A stretch of 64,000 nt of DNA. It comes from Io17-Chloro-G2 sp965226825 (GTDB lineage Bacteria; Chloroflexota; Dehalococcoidia; Lucifugimonadales; UBA3495). Under the pieces are notes generated by a model. The model saw nothing but the letters and a program-made list of their open reading frames with translations. It did not search any database and was not told the origin of the DNA. Each line of letters opens with the position of its first letter. The stretch's first letter is position 1. The DNA lies in assembly GCA_965226825.1 (NCBI GenBank), contig CBDDED010000003.1:2356001-2420000 (forward strand), given 5' to 3'. Made by a program: the position numbers and the translations under genes. This document shows positions 51,207 through 60,954 of the stretch, one piece after another.

Positions 51207-51833
51207 GTGTTCATCGTTTTCGAGGGGATTGACGGCGCGGGAAAGACCACCCAAGCGCGGGCATTGTATCGCCGCTTGATACGAATGGGTCGGCCGGCCC
51301 TGCTGACCCGCGAACCCGGAGGCACACCACTGGGTCAAACCGTGCGCCGTTGGGTCAAGACCCGCCAGGGGTTGACCCCGTCGGCCGAGCTATTCCTCTT
51401 TTCAGCGGCCCGAGCCCAATTGGTGGAACACGTGATCCGTCCAAGCCTCTCCGAGGGCGTTACGGTTATCGCCGATCGTTTTGTGGCCTCCACTATTGCT
51501 TACCAGGGCCACGGTCGGGGACTGGACATTGGTATCGTTGAGCAGGTCAACCGCCAGGCAACGGCCGGGGTCACGCCAACCATCACCGTGCTTCTTGACC
51601 TGGACCCCTCGGTTGGAATACTACGCCGATTGGCGGAAGCTCGGACCCAAGGCGACAACTTTGATTCCGCTCCCTTGGATTTTCTGCGCAGGGTACGCCA
51701 GGGTTACTGGGACCAGGCCGAGGCCGACCCTACCCGGTGGTTGGTGATGGACGGCTCCACCACCAAGGGCAGGGTATCGCGGGAAATTTGGGCAAAAATA
51801 CAGCCCCTCCTGCATGAGGAGGGGCTGCGTTAG
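51207..51833 (+). CDS. tmk: Thymidylate kinase
   Basis: 208 aa. It phosphorylates dTMP to dTDP. The P-loop is FEGIDGAGKTT (residues 5-15), the DR motif VIADRFVASTIAYQG, and the LID region is RLAEARTQGDNFDSA. REPGGTPLG is diagnostic. GTG 51207 is the only sensible start and lies 15 nt after the previous stop. Last gene of the pdxS-led chain; a strong hairpin overlaps its end. Confidence 0.95.
   Translation: MFIVFEGIDGAGKTTQARALYRRLIRMGRPALLTREPGGTPLGQTVRRWVKTRQGLTPSAELFLFSAARAQLVEHVIRPSLSEGVTVIADRFVASTIAYQGHGRGLDIGIVEQVNRQATAGVTPTITVLLDLDPSVGILRRLAEARTQGDNFDSAPLDFLRRVRQGYWDQAEADPTRWLVMDGSTTKGRVSREIWAKIQPLLHEEGLR
51801..51827 (+). terminator. Strong hairpin at the end of tmk, probable terminator
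   Basis: CAGCCCCTCC pairs perfectly with GGAGGGGCTG around a 7-nt loop. There is no long T-tract (CGTTAG follows), so it may act as a weak or factor-assisted terminator between the convergent tmk and selenoprotein genes. Confidence 0.5.
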
Positions 51834-51859
51834 AGCTCTACTGAAGCTCCGCCGTTTGG

Positions 51860-52141
51860 CTAGTCGGCGGGAGCCGGTTGGAAGTTGTTGATCTTCTCCG
51901 AGATGATCTGAGACATGGCCCGGACCCGTTTCAGGTCAGGGAAGATGTCCCCTTCGCCCTTCTTGTCAAAGATCCTCTCTCCGTCCACGAAGACTTCCAT
52001 TACACCCTGTCCCCTGGGAGAGATGGTGACCGAGGCGTCTGGTCCGAAAGCTTTGAAAAACTCATTCGCCATCCACGTGGCGGTGCCCAGATGCTGTCAA
52101 GGTACGCAGTAAGTGATCTCCAGTTGAACTTTTCCTTCCAT
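51860..52141 (-). CDS. SelW/Rdx-family selenoprotein with in-frame UGA (selenocysteine)
   Basis: 93 aa when UGA is read as Sec. From ATG 52141 (GGGAGG at 52149-52154 lies 7 nt upstream) the frame reads MEGKVQLEITYC-V-P-U, with UGA at 52097-52099 as codon 15, then QHLGTATWMANEFFKAFG. It ends in SEKINNFQPAPAD. Strand, CxxU loop and helix is the thioredoxin-like Rdx (SelW/SelT/SelH) N-terminus, and GVMEVFVDGERIFDKKGEG is the family core. The part after UGA alone looks like a 70-aa protein, which hides the motif. Just after the UGA the RNA can form a small GC hairpin (GGC-ACC-GCC inside CATC/GATG), a SECIS candidate. The role is probably redox. SelB is in the same window. Confidence 0.88.
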
Positions 52142-52574
52142 GAGGTGGCCTCCCAAATGTATTAGATACGTAGCCTAGTGTAACGGAGAATTCTCAGAAG
52201 TCAATTGCGCCCACAACAACCAAATCCGATAGCACAACCCTGTTATCACTCAGGAGACAGCCCACCCAATTTCTGCCATTCCGGCCCCCTCACCCGTCTT
52301 TCTCGCCGCAACGAAAACCCAGGGACCGCATTGTCCTTCAAGCACTCTCCGGTATACATGGCACAATCATGTGTCCGATACGACGGGAGGGGCTCGGCTA
52401 GCCCGCGCCTGGATGTTCCACGTTGCAATAGGGGTGCCGGCGCATGGAAGGGGCTCGGGATTCGCGCTGAGGCGAGAAAGACGGGATGTCCGAGCGGTCC
52501 GGATGGAAGGCGATCAAGCACCGCTTCGGGAGCAAGGTTCACCCGTCCCATCAGAATGAGTTTGCCCTGGCGGC
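52142..52574. other. Intergenic region with REP-like pair
   Basis: 433 bp between two minus-strand genes; no gene. It holds the diverged REP-like element (52294-52485). Confidence 0.6.
52294..52485. repeat. REP-like element, diverged copy F
   Basis: CCCGTCTTTCTCGCC (52294-52308) and its exact complement at 52471-52485 bound the unit. The adjacent CGCAACGAAAACCCAGG arm is a mutated version of the copy A arm. Confidence 0.65.
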
Positions 52575-53768
52575 CTACTGGTAAAACTGCCGGGGGCCCA
52601 CGGTCTTCAGGTAGCCTTGATAGTTCCGGCGCATTTCCGAGATGGAATCACCGCCGAATTTTTCGGCGAAGGCATTGGCCAACACCAGGGCCACCATTGC
52701 TTCTCCGATCACTCCTGCGGGCGGCACCTGGCAGACGTCAGAGCGCTCGAAATGGGCCTGGACGAGCTCCCCGGTGTCCAGGTCTACTGAAGGCAGCGGG
52801 TTGACCATGGTGGCGATGGGTTTGATGCCGAACCGGGTTACCAGAGGCATGCCGTTGGTCATGCCGCCTTCGGTTCCGCCAAGGCGGTTGGTCTTTCTTT
52901 GCCACGGATGGTCCGGGTCGGTGACCGGCTCAATGACGTCATGTACCTGTGAGCCTCGAAGCTGGACTACATCCCAGCCGGGGCCCACTGACACGGCCTT
53001 GACGGCGTTGATGGACATGATCGCCTGCGCTATTTGCCCGTCGATTTTCCGGTCCCAGTGAACGTGTGAACCCAATCCTATGGGCACATTCTCCGCAATA
53101 ACTTCAACCGTCCCGCCCACGGTGTCTCCGGCTTCCTTGGCGGCGTCTATCTCCGCCATCATCAGGGCGGAAGCCTTGGGATCGGCACAGCGCACCGGGG
53201 ATTCTTCCACGGAATCCCAGTCAATGACCCCATCGGTGGGCTCTGCGAATACGCCGGCGATGGAGATTACGTGGCTGTGCAGGGTTACGTTAAACTCTTC
53301 CAACATGCGGACCGCCACGGCGCCCGCTGCCACGCGGGCCGCGGTCTCGCGGGCGCTGGACCTTTCCAGCACGTTCCGGACGTCTTCAAAACCATATTTC
53401 ATAGTCCCGGGGAGGTCGGCATGTCCGGGACGGATGCGGGTGACCCTTCGGGAGCGCGGGTCGTCGGGGTCGAGGTCCGCCTCATCCAATTCTTCAATGG
53501 CCATAGATTGTTGCCAGTTGACCCAGTCTTTGTTTTCCAGGGTCATTCCAATCGGACTGCCCAGAGTTTTGCCGTGCCTGACCCCGGAATGGATTACCGC
53601 ATGGTCTTGCTCGATGAGCATACGACCGCCCCGACCATAACCTTTTTGGCGGCGTCCAAGTTGGATGCCTATGAACCCCTCATCCAGGGTAAGCCCCGCC
53701 GGGACACCTTCCATTATGATCACCAGGCCCGGACCGTGGGACTCGCCAGCCGTGAAAAACCGAATCAT
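52575..53768 (-). CDS. aroC: Chorismate synthase
   Basis: 397 aa. Last step of the shikimate path (EPSP to chorismate, FMNH2-dependent). Signatures: GESHGPGL at the N-terminus, then GRRQKGYGRGGRMLIEQD, RPGHADLPG, RSSARETAARVAAG and TNRLGGTEGGMTNG. The gene lies just downstream of aroE on the same strand, with 126 bp between them. Confidence 0.97.
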   Translation of the reverse strand: MIRFFTAGESHGPGLVIIMEGVPAGLTLDEGFIGIQLGRRQKGYGRGGRMLIEQDHAVIHSGVRHGKTLGSPIGMTLENKDWVNWQQSMAIEELDEADLDPDDPRSRRVTRIRPGHADLPGTMKYGFEDVRNVLERSSARETAARVAAGAVAVRMLEEFNVTLHSHVISIAGVFAEPTDGVIDWDSVEESPVRCADPKASALMMAEIDAAKEAGDTVGGTVEVIAENVPIGLGSHVHWDRKIDGQIAQAIMSINAVKAVSVGPGWDVVQLRGSQVHDVIEPVTDPDHPWQRKTNRLGGTEGGMTNGMPLVTRFGIKPIATMVNPLPSVDLDTGELVQAHFERSDVCQVPPAGVIGEAMVALVLANAFAEKFGGDSISEMRRNYQGYLKTVGPRQFYQ

Positions 53769-53894
53769 CTATGACACTCGATAAACAGAGATTTTTGGGC
53801 GCCTCAACTTACCTGTTCCGCCGGCGCCGGATGTTTTCAACAATGTTGCGGTAGGTCTGACCGAAGTTGCCGGGGATACGACCGGGACCGGGTT

Positions 53895-54749
53895 TCAGCC
53901 TCGGGCTGCCATGGCGGCAAGCGCCGCTTCCAACATTACCGACACCGGGGCAGGTTTACCGGTCCACATTTCAAAGGCGCTGGCGCCTTGATACACCAGC
54001 ATGTAGATGCCGCCCAGCGTCTTGGCTCCGGCAGCCTCCGCTTCCCGCAACAGGGGGGGCACTCTGGGATTATACACCAGGTCATTGACCAGGGCCGATG
54101 GCGGAATCTGGTCTCTCAGCAAGGGCGCACCGTTTTCGTCGGGTCCCCGGACCATGCCTATTGACGTGCAATTCACTATCAGGTCCGCCTCTTTCGCAAC
54201 CGGGGTCAGCCCATCACTCTCCAATCCCATCGCTAACGCCGGGACGCCGTTCCCTTGAGCCAGTTCGGCCAGGGTTTGGGCTTTGCTCAGGGTCCGGTTG
54301 GCAATGGTCAGGCCGGCGACGTTGGACCGGGATAGCGCGAGAACCACAGCACGGGCCGCCCCGCCGGCTCCCAGTACCAGGGCGCGGCGGCCTTCTGGGG
54401 AAAAACCTGCCTCGTCCCGCAGGGCACGCAAAAACCCGACGCCGTCGGTGTTATGTCCGGTTAGCCGTCCATCCCGGGACACGATGGTGTTGACTGCGCC
54501 AGCGGCGGTGGCCCAATCGTCCATTTCGTCGAGGAAAGGAATAACCGCTCCCTTGTGGGGAGTGGTGATGTTAATGCCCAGCACCCCTGGATCGCGCAGT
54601 CCTTGCATGAATGCATTCAAATCCTCGGCCGAAACATCATAGGCCAGGTAGGTTGCATCGATGCCGGCCTCGTCCAGGGCTGCCTGCTGGAAGGCGGGTG
54701 AGACGGAATGCCCGATAGGGGAACCGATAACGCCCATTTCAGAATTCAA
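53895..54749 (-). CDS. aroE: Shikimate 5-dehydrogenase
   Basis: 284 aa. NADP-dependent reduction of 3-dehydroshikimate. The catalytic Lys is in INITTPHKGAV, the shikimate Asp in HNTDGVGF, and the Rossmann loop is LVLGAGGAAR. I start at TTG 54749 (MNSEMGVIGSP); ATG 54737 would give MGVIGSP, which is short for the family. The open frame runs to 55127 but only overlaps valS. It precedes aroC. Confidence 0.9.
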   Translation of the reverse strand: MNSEMGVIGSPIGHSVSPAFQQAALDEAGIDATYLAYDVSAEDLNAFMQGLRDPGVLGINITTPHKGAVIPFLDEMDDWATAAGAVNTIVSRDGRLTGHNTDGVGFLRALRDEAGFSPEGRRALVLGAGGAARAVVLALSRSNVAGLTIANRTLSKAQTLAELAQGNGVPALAMGLESDGLTPVAKEADLIVNCTSIGMVRGPDENGAPLLRDQIPPSALVNDLVYNPRVPPLLREAEAAGAKTLGGIYMLVYQGASAFEMWTGKPAPVSVMLEAALAAMAARG

Positions 54750-54805
54750 TTGGAAAAGTCCTTCGAGCCCGCAATTGAGATTCCCGGGCCCAACACGGGA
54801 TTCCC

Positions 54806-57547
54806 TTACGCGGCCAACTGGGCCAGGATTTCTTCCAGACGTTGGCGGTGTTCTTGAAGCTCCGCCAAGCGGTCCTCCTCTTTTTGGACCACCTCGGGCC
54901 GAGCTTTGGCCTTGAAATTCGGGTTGGACACCAGCGTTTCCAGGCGGTTGAGGTTGCGCAGGCAGTCGTCCATTTCGTTTCTCAGACGTTGGCTTTCCTC
55001 GGAAAAGTCCACCACACCTTCCAGGGGCAGGCGCACCACGAGGGGATTGACCACCAGGGTCACGCCTTTGCGGGCGTCCGACGCGGAGGACCCACCGGGA
55101 ACAACGCGCAGTGGATCGACCCGGCAAAGAGCCCTGACAACCTGTGATTCCTCTTCTATAGCACTCTGTAGATTGCCTTGGAAGTCGTCAATTTCCACCA
55201 GCGCTTCCAGCGTCTGGTTGACCGGAATGCCCAATTGGGCCCGGGTGTTACGCACCGCCCGGACCGTGCGCATTACCAGGCCGATCTGTTCCTCGGCTTC
55301 CGGATCAAAGCGATGCCCCTCATCCTGGGGATAGGAACAAATCATTATCGACTCGGGCAAATCTTCGGCGCCTGGCAATCGCTCCCTCAGGTTTTGCCAG
55401 ATTTCTTCGGTGATGAAGGGCAGGAACGGGTGAATGGCCCGCAGTGTCCGTTCCAGGACATGGACCAACGTGGGCAGGGGTGAGTCGGCCCCGCCCTGGC
55501 GCAGCCGGATCTTGACCATCTCGATATACCAATCGCAGAAATCGTTCCAGATAAAGTCGTAGAGCTTCTGCTGGGCCTCCCCCAACTCGAAGCTCTCCAT
55601 TGACCGGTTGACTTCCCCGATCACGCGGTCCATGCGGCTCACAATCCACCGGTCTTCCCGGTGGCTCAGAGCGGGCAGGTCCCGCCAACCAGACAGGGTG
55701 GGCTGATTCGAGGGTTCCGGGGCATTTGCCAGGCTGGTCAGCACGAACCGCGAAGCGTTCCAAATCTTGTTGGCGAAGTTTCGGGCGGCCTCTACCCGCG
55801 ACTCGGTGAAGCGCAGGTCGTTGCCCGGCGCCGTGCCAGTGGTCAACGAGAAACGCAGGGCATCGGTGCCGTAGCGGTCGATGAGCCCCAAAGGATCCAT
55901 CGTGTTGCCCCGGGTCTTGCTCATCTTGGCCCCGGACCCATCCCGGACCAGTCCGTGGAGGAACACCGTTCGAAATGGAACTTGTCCCGTGTTCTCCAGG
56001 CCCATCATGATCATACGGGCGACCCAGAAGAAAAGAATGTCGTAACCCGTTTCCAGCACCGCGGTAGGGTAAAAACGTTTGAAATCATCGGAGTCATCAG
56101 GCCAGCCCAATGTGGAATGAGGCCAGAGACCCGAGCTGAACCATGTGTCCAGGACGTCCGGGTCCTGGCGTATCCCAGCGGACCCGCAAGACTCGCACGC
56201 GGCGGCGTCCTCAACCGAGACCGTGAGATGGGAACAGTCGTCGCAGTACCAGACCGGAATCCGATGACCCCACCATAGTTGGCGGCTGATGCACCAATCT
56301 CGAATGTTTTCCAACCAGTTGAGGTAAACCCGGGTAAACCGTTCGGGAACGACTGTAATCTCTCCCCCGGCAACCGCGGCGTGAGCCCGGCCGGCGATGG
56401 TCTCCGGTTGATCGTGGCTGCCCAGGCTTACAAACCATTGGAGGCTGACCAGGGGCTCCACGACCGAACTGCAACGCTGGCAGTGGCCCACCGAGTGGCT
56501 GTAGTCTTCAATATCCTCTAGCAACCCAAGGCTGCCGAGTTCATCCACCACTTCCCGGCGGGTTTGGAAACGCTCCTTGCCGGCGTATTTACCGGCGGCC
56601 GCGGTCATATTACCGTCGAGCCCGATGACGGTCTCAATTGGCAAACCATGACGCTGCCCGATCTCGAAGTCGACCGGATCATGGCCCGGCGTCACTTTCA
56701 ATGCGCCGGTTCCAAAGTCTTGGGTAATTGCCTCATCGGCCACAACCGGAATGCTGCGGTCCATGATCGGCAACAAGACCCGGCGGCCCACGAATTGCGA
56801 GTAGCGCGGGTCATCGGGGTTTACCGCCACCCCGGTATCGCCGAGCATCGTCTCCGGCCGGGTGGTGGCTACCGTGATGCCTTGGCCGGACTCACCATCC
56901 GACTCGCCTTCGAGAGGGTAACGGATGTGGTACAGGCCCCCCTGAACGTCCTGGTACTCCACCTCCAGGTCGGACAGTGCGGTGGCGCACCGGGGGCACC
57001 AGTTTATGATCCGTTCGTGGCGGTAGATCAGGCCTTTCTTGTAGAGGTTTACAAAGGTCGTGCGCACGGCGCGGCTGGGTCCCTCATCCAGGGTGAATTT
57101 GTGCCGGTCCCAATCTGCGGATATCCCCAGCCGCCGGGATTGTTCGTGGATCACGCCTCCAAATTTGCCAACGTGCTCCCAGACCAACTCCAGGAAGCGT
57201 TCCCGGCCTAATTCGTGGCGGTCCCGCCCCTGGCTGGCAAGTTGCTGCTCCACCGCCCACTGGGTGGCGATACCGGCGTGATCGGTCCCTGGGAGCCAGA
57301 GAGTCGGGAAACCCAGCATCCGCCGCCAGCGCACCAGCGAGTCCTCGACGGCTTTCTCCAGGGCATGCCCCAGATGCAGTTCGCCGGTGACGTTGGGCGG
57401 AGGCATGATAATCACGAACGGGTCATGGTCTGGATTCGGCGTGGGGGCAAAGTACCCTTTGCTCACCCAATCGGCATAGACCCGCTGTTCCACGTCGGCG
57501 GGGTTGTAAGCAGACGGCATCGCAGTAGAGGAAGTATTGGAAGTCAT
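54806..57547 (-). CDS. valS: Valyl-tRNA synthetase
   Basis: 913 aa class I synthetase. HIGH is present as HLGHA (PPPNVTGELHLGHALEK) and KMSKS as KMSKT. The editing domain has ATTRPETMLGD and GTGALKVTPGHDP. The anticodon-binding domain and the C-terminal coiled coil (RLRNEMDDCLRNLNRLETLV) are complete. ATG 57547 is used; ATG 57520 is a possible later start. The CP1 zinc-like cysteines are in WCPRC and HCQRC. Confidence 0.96.
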   Translation of the reverse strand: MTSNTSSTAMPSAYNPADVEQRVYADWVSKGYFAPTPNPDHDPFVIIMPPPNVTGELHLGHALEKAVEDSLVRWRRMLGFPTLWLPGTDHAGIATQWAVEQQLASQGRDRHELGRERFLELVWEHVGKFGGVIHEQSRRLGISADWDRHKFTLDEGPSRAVRTTFVNLYKKGLIYRHERIINWCPRCATALSDLEVEYQDVQGGLYHIRYPLEGESDGESGQGITVATTRPETMLGDTGVAVNPDDPRYSQFVGRRVLLPIMDRSIPVVADEAITQDFGTGALKVTPGHDPVDFEIGQRHGLPIETVIGLDGNMTAAAGKYAGKERFQTRREVVDELGSLGLLEDIEDYSHSVGHCQRCSSVVEPLVSLQWFVSLGSHDQPETIAGRAHAAVAGGEITVVPERFTRVYLNWLENIRDWCISRQLWWGHRIPVWYCDDCSHLTVSVEDAAACESCGSAGIRQDPDVLDTWFSSGLWPHSTLGWPDDSDDFKRFYPTAVLETGYDILFFWVARMIMMGLENTGQVPFRTVFLHGLVRDGSGAKMSKTRGNTMDPLGLIDRYGTDALRFSLTTGTAPGNDLRFTESRVEAARNFANKIWNASRFVLTSLANAPEPSNQPTLSGWRDLPALSHREDRWIVSRMDRVIGEVNRSMESFELGEAQQKLYDFIWNDFCDWYIEMVKIRLRQGGADSPLPTLVHVLERTLRAIHPFLPFITEEIWQNLRERLPGAEDLPESIMICSYPQDEGHRFDPEAEEQIGLVMRTVRAVRNTRAQLGIPVNQTLEALVEIDDFQGNLQSAIEEESQVVRALCRVDPLRVVPGGSSASDARKGVTLVVNPLVVRLPLEGVVDFSEESQRLRNEMDDCLRNLNRLETLVSNPNFKAKARPEVVQKEEDRLAELQEHRQRLEEILAQLAA

Positions 57548-57677
57548 GATTGGGGTTCAGCCTTGGCGTAAATGGTTTTCAGGATAGTCGTCGACCGTGT
57601 CCATCGGATTCAATTAGTCCACCATACCCCGGCTCCGGACGAGGCCGATGCTGTCATGAATTTGGTCCGACAGGGAA

Positions 57678-58775
57678 CTACCCGCGATACAGATGGCTGC
57701 TCCAGGAATATTCCGTCGGGTCCAGGGTTTTGCCCTTGAATCCCGGGAAATCGGGGCCGTAACGGTAGGCCCGGAAAAGCCGGTTCACCCTGCCGAACCG
57801 GTCATCGGGTCCGTAGAACGGATTTGTAAATTCCCAGACCAGTTCCCCGTCATAGGTTACTTCAAGAATCCGCCCGGTCATGCCCTCGCAGATCAAAGTG
57901 TTGCCGTTGGGCAGCCGCTGCGCCCCGCTGATGAAGGCGCTGAAAAATCCCCAGGGCGGATTGGTTTTATACTCCCATTCGATCTCGTTGGTCTTGGGAT
58001 TAACCTCGATCACCCTGGAGCCTGGCATCGGCGCCGTGATGGTGTGCCATCCATTGTCGAAGATGAGGATATTCCCGTTGTCCAGCAGGTTGGGGTCATG
58101 CTGGTGGCCGAGCACGCCGCGGCCCCATTTCCATGAGAAGTCTCCGGTGGCCTTGTCGACGATGGCCACCGTGTCCAGCAGACGCCAACTGGTCAGAATA
58201 TTACCGTCTGGCAACACTTCGCAGGTGTTGGTGTGAGTCCACTCGTCCCTCTTGTGCAAGTAGCAGATCGCGTCGGTTTCCAGGTCGAGGTGTTCGTAGG
58301 CATGCCACAACCACGCAGTTTCGCCGCTGGGTGTGACCTCGCGGAAATAGTCACACCAGATGCCTTCCTCCGGTTCGCTTCCGGGCAACCCGCCCCGTAC
58401 CTGTCCCACCATTTCTTTGGGTATCAACTCCCAGCCCAAGACCATGGTGTTTCCGTTGGGCATGCGGCAGAAATCGTGATGCAGGGTGTCCTCCACGTGC
58501 TCCCACAGAATCTCGCCATTCCAGCCGATTTCCATCACCACGCCGCTGCGGCCTCCGATGGTCACCGGGCCCTTGCCGGTACGCCCCGACATCAATAGAT
58601 TGCCGTTTTCCAGCAGGTAGCCGTAGTCCCCCGGCCGGTACGGAATGGGCCACCGGTGGACGATGCGCCCTTCCATGTCAATCAAGTACGCGTCGGTCCC
58701 TTCCATCGGGGCAAAAAGGGTGTAACCCCAATAGGTATGGGTGGGCTTGTTGACGGTTAACCCTAACTCAGTCAA
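57678..58775 (-). CDS. Arylsulfotransferase (ASST)-like beta-propeller protein
   Basis: 365 aa. Repeating beta-propeller blades with the recurrent pattern LLENGNLLM, MPNGNTMVLG, LPDGNILTSW, LDNGNILIFDNG and LPNGNTLICEG, typical of ASST and PQQ-like propellers. The central histidines HDFCR, THTNTC and HQHDPN could include the catalytic site. No signal peptide is visible, so it may be cytosolic. TTG 58775 has a perfect AGGAGG 6 nt upstream. Sulfotransfer activity is not proven. Confidence 0.8.
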   Translation of the reverse strand: MTELGLTVNKPTHTYWGYTLFAPMEGTDAYLIDMEGRIVHRWPIPYRPGDYGYLLENGNLLMSGRTGKGPVTIGGRSGVVMEIGWNGEILWEHVEDTLHHDFCRMPNGNTMVLGWELIPKEMVGQVRGGLPGSEPEEGIWCDYFREVTPSGETAWLWHAYEHLDLETDAICYLHKRDEWTHTNTCEVLPDGNILTSWRLLDTVAIVDKATGDFSWKWGRGVLGHQHDPNLLDNGNILIFDNGWHTITAPMPGSRVIEVNPKTNEIEWEYKTNPPWGFFSAFISGAQRLPNGNTLICEGMTGRILEVTYDGELVWEFTNPFYGPDDRFGRVNRLFRAYRYGPDFPGFKGKTLDPTEYSWSSHLYRG

Positions 58776-58951
58776 GGGAACCTCCTGTCACGCTGTTGAG
58801 TTGGCGCAGGATGTCGAGTTTGCCCAGGCTCGGCACTAATTGCGGCGCTTGAGGATGGAGCCCGGGCAGGTGCAAGTCCATTGTAGAAGCCTGGAATTCT
58901 GCCGGAACTGTTTCCAATTGAACCGAGACTCCTCACGATGTTGAACGGGTG

Positions 58952-60037
58952 CTACAAGCCAAAAGCTTTTTTGTAGCTGAGGCTTAAACGCCGGCGCGCC
59001 GTATCGATTTCCAGGATCATCACGCGGACAGACTGGCCGGGGTAGACGCATTCCTTGGCGTGCTCAACTCTGCGGGCGGAAAGCTCTGAGAGATGCACCA
59101 GCCCTTCCACGCCCTCTTCTATCTTGACGAACGCGCCGAATTGGGCCAGCGTGGTGACGGTGCCCTGCACAATCTCACTGATTTGGTAACGCTCGGGAAC
59201 CGTTTCCCACGGCTCGGGCATAGTCCGCTTGAGGCTCAGGCTGATGCGCTCGTTTTCTTGATTGACCGCCAGGACCTGCACGTTGATCTCGTCCCCCACG
59301 TTGACCACTTCCTGTGGGTCTTTGACCGTGCCCCAGGAAAGCTCCGATATGTGGACCATACCCTGTACACCGCCCAGGTCCACGAAAGCGCCAAACCCCC
59401 TCACCGAGACAACCTTGCCCTTTAGCGTGGAGCCCTGCTCGATTTGGGAAAGCGACTGCCGGCGCCGGTCTTCCTGTTGTTGACGCCAGATGATGCGCTC
59501 GGTAAGCACCAACCTTTCCTGGTCCTGGTCTACCTCCAACACGTGGAACGGGCACTCTTGTCCGACGCGTTCGGCTGCTCCGGAATCGTTTTGGGAGTTA
59601 TCCCCGGGGGCCAGATGGGAGAAGGGAACAAATCCACGGATTCCCCGGTAGTCCACCTCTACCCCGCCGCGGTTGTGGCCGGTAATCCGGGCGGTAAGGG
59701 GTTCGCCCCGGTCCAGGAAGTCCTGCAACTCCTGCCACCAAAGGCGCTCCCGGGCCCGGTCCACGGAGAGCAGGGCCATGCCTCCGGGCCCTCCACCGCC
59801 AACCATGGTGACCAACATGGTGTCGCCGGGGCTTAGCGTCGCCAATTCATCGGGCGAGATGGATCGCATCTGGTCTATGGGCACCATGCCTTCCATCTTG
59901 AGGCCAACGCTGACGACCATGCCGTCGTTGTCAATCCGGACGATTTCACCCTCCATTGCCTCTCCCGGATCATAAGTCTTGGGCCCCAAGACTTCCTCGG
60001 GCAAGTCGGCCATATTGTTGAAATCGACGTTTTGCAT
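58952..60037 (-). CDS. rpsA: 30S ribosomal protein S1-like protein, four S1 domains
   Basis: 361 aa with four S1 RNA-binding modules; the third and fourth are near-consensus (GFGAFVDLGGVQGMVHISEL; QFGAFVKIEEGVEGLVHLSEL). S1 binds mRNA on the 30S subunit; E. coli S1 has six modules, many other phyla have four. ATG 60037. The gene symbol is given by family; a general S1-domain RNA chaperone is the alternative. Confidence 0.85.
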   Translation of the reverse strand: MQNVDFNNMADLPEEVLGPKTYDPGEAMEGEIVRIDNDGMVVSVGLKMEGMVPIDQMRSISPDELATLSPGDTMLVTMVGGGGPGGMALLSVDRARERLWWQELQDFLDRGEPLTARITGHNRGGVEVDYRGIRGFVPFSHLAPGDNSQNDSGAAERVGQECPFHVLEVDQDQERLVLTERIIWRQQQEDRRRQSLSQIEQGSTLKGKVVSVRGFGAFVDLGGVQGMVHISELSWGTVKDPQEVVNVGDEINVQVLAVNQENERISLSLKRTMPEPWETVPERYQISEIVQGTVTTLAQFGAFVKIEEGVEGLVHLSELSARRVEHAKECVYPGQSVRVMILEIDTARRRLSLSYKKAFGL

Positions 60038-60132
60038 TCAGTCCTTGATTCCGTAGCCCCGTCTGGGGAAAGAATCCCTCAAGGGGGTTAGGGCAATTCG
60101 GTGGCTTATTCTAGACTCCGGTCGTTTTCTAT

Positions 60133-60954
60133 TCAACCGGAGGCGGCGACTGTTTGCTGGCCGCGCTCACTGCGGGACTGTTGCCGCCCATAGCGCGTCT
60201 TCCGGGACGAAGTGTTGTTGGTAATTGGAGGATCGCCCTCCCAATTCCGGAAAACGCCCGCGGCTTGCTCCAACTGCCTGTGTTTCAAAATGCCTCTGCG
60301 GGTGTCGCTGGCCACCCGAGCCGGGTCCCACATTTCAAGGCGGCGTTTGTGCAACCAGTAGGTGAATTCCTTTAGATCAGTGAGGGACAACGCCCGGCGC
60401 AAAGGGATGTTGGCATGGCGACGGAACTCAATCAACAGCGCCGACCTGGTAAGACCGTAAAGGTGGTTGTAGGCCTCTTCCACCAGGTCCTCGCTGTCCG
60501 GATAACACCGGGCGATCTGCCGTTTTCTGACATCTTCCTCGACCGAAAGCTGTAACGACTCCTCTACTACAACGCCGTACCAGTAGTTCAAATAACCCCG
60601 GTACTTGTTGGTTCCCAGCAGGTCTCGGAAGATTTCCGGAGTCACTTCCTGCGGAAGCCTACCGTTAAGCAGCAGGCTCTCCCGCTCCTCTTCAGAGATA
60701 GCGCCGTCCAACTCAGGCGACAGGCGCTCAGCCAGAACCAGCCAATCGAAGGCTTCTCCACCAATGAGATAGTGATACCTGCGGTCCTCGTGGACCTCTT
60801 GTGGCAGTGTCCACAGGCCTACAGCCTCCAACAACGCCTGATGCCAGGGGGCCCCTCCAGCCAAGGCCGCGCGAAGGTGGCGCAACGATTCCGGGACCTG
60901 CTCCGCGAGCTCGGCAGCAGGCTCAACCTGCGTGGCCGCTCCTGCCCAGGTCAC
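60133..60954 (-). CDS. Conserved protein of unknown function
   Basis: 273 aa from GTG 60954, the only start available. Mostly helical. LIGGEAFDWLVLAERLSPEL and LLEAVGLWTLPQEVHEDRRYHY are the clearest blocks, and the C-terminus is basic and Arg-rich (SRKTRYGRQQSRSERGQQT). It resembles uncharacterised proteins of Chloroflexota. Upstream of the S1 gene on the same strand with a 95-bp gap. Confidence 0.6.
   Translation of the reverse strand: MTWAGAATQVEPAAELAEQVPESLRHLRAALAGGAPWHQALLEAVGLWTLPQEVHEDRRYHYLIGGEAFDWLVLAERLSPELDGAISEEERESLLLNGRLPQEVTPEIFRDLLGTNKYRGYLNYWYGVVVEESLQLSVEEDVRKRQIARCYPDSEDLVEEAYNHLYGLTRSALLIEFRRHANIPLRRALSLTDLKEFTYWLHKRRLEMWDPARVASDTRRGILKHRQLEQAAGVFRNWEGDPPITNNTSSRKTRYGRQQSRSERGQQTVAASG

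Noticed and set aside
51860..52072. 70-aa open frame starting after the UGA
   Set aside because: This is the truncated view of the selenoprotein; the conserved CxxU region and ribosome site lie upstream.
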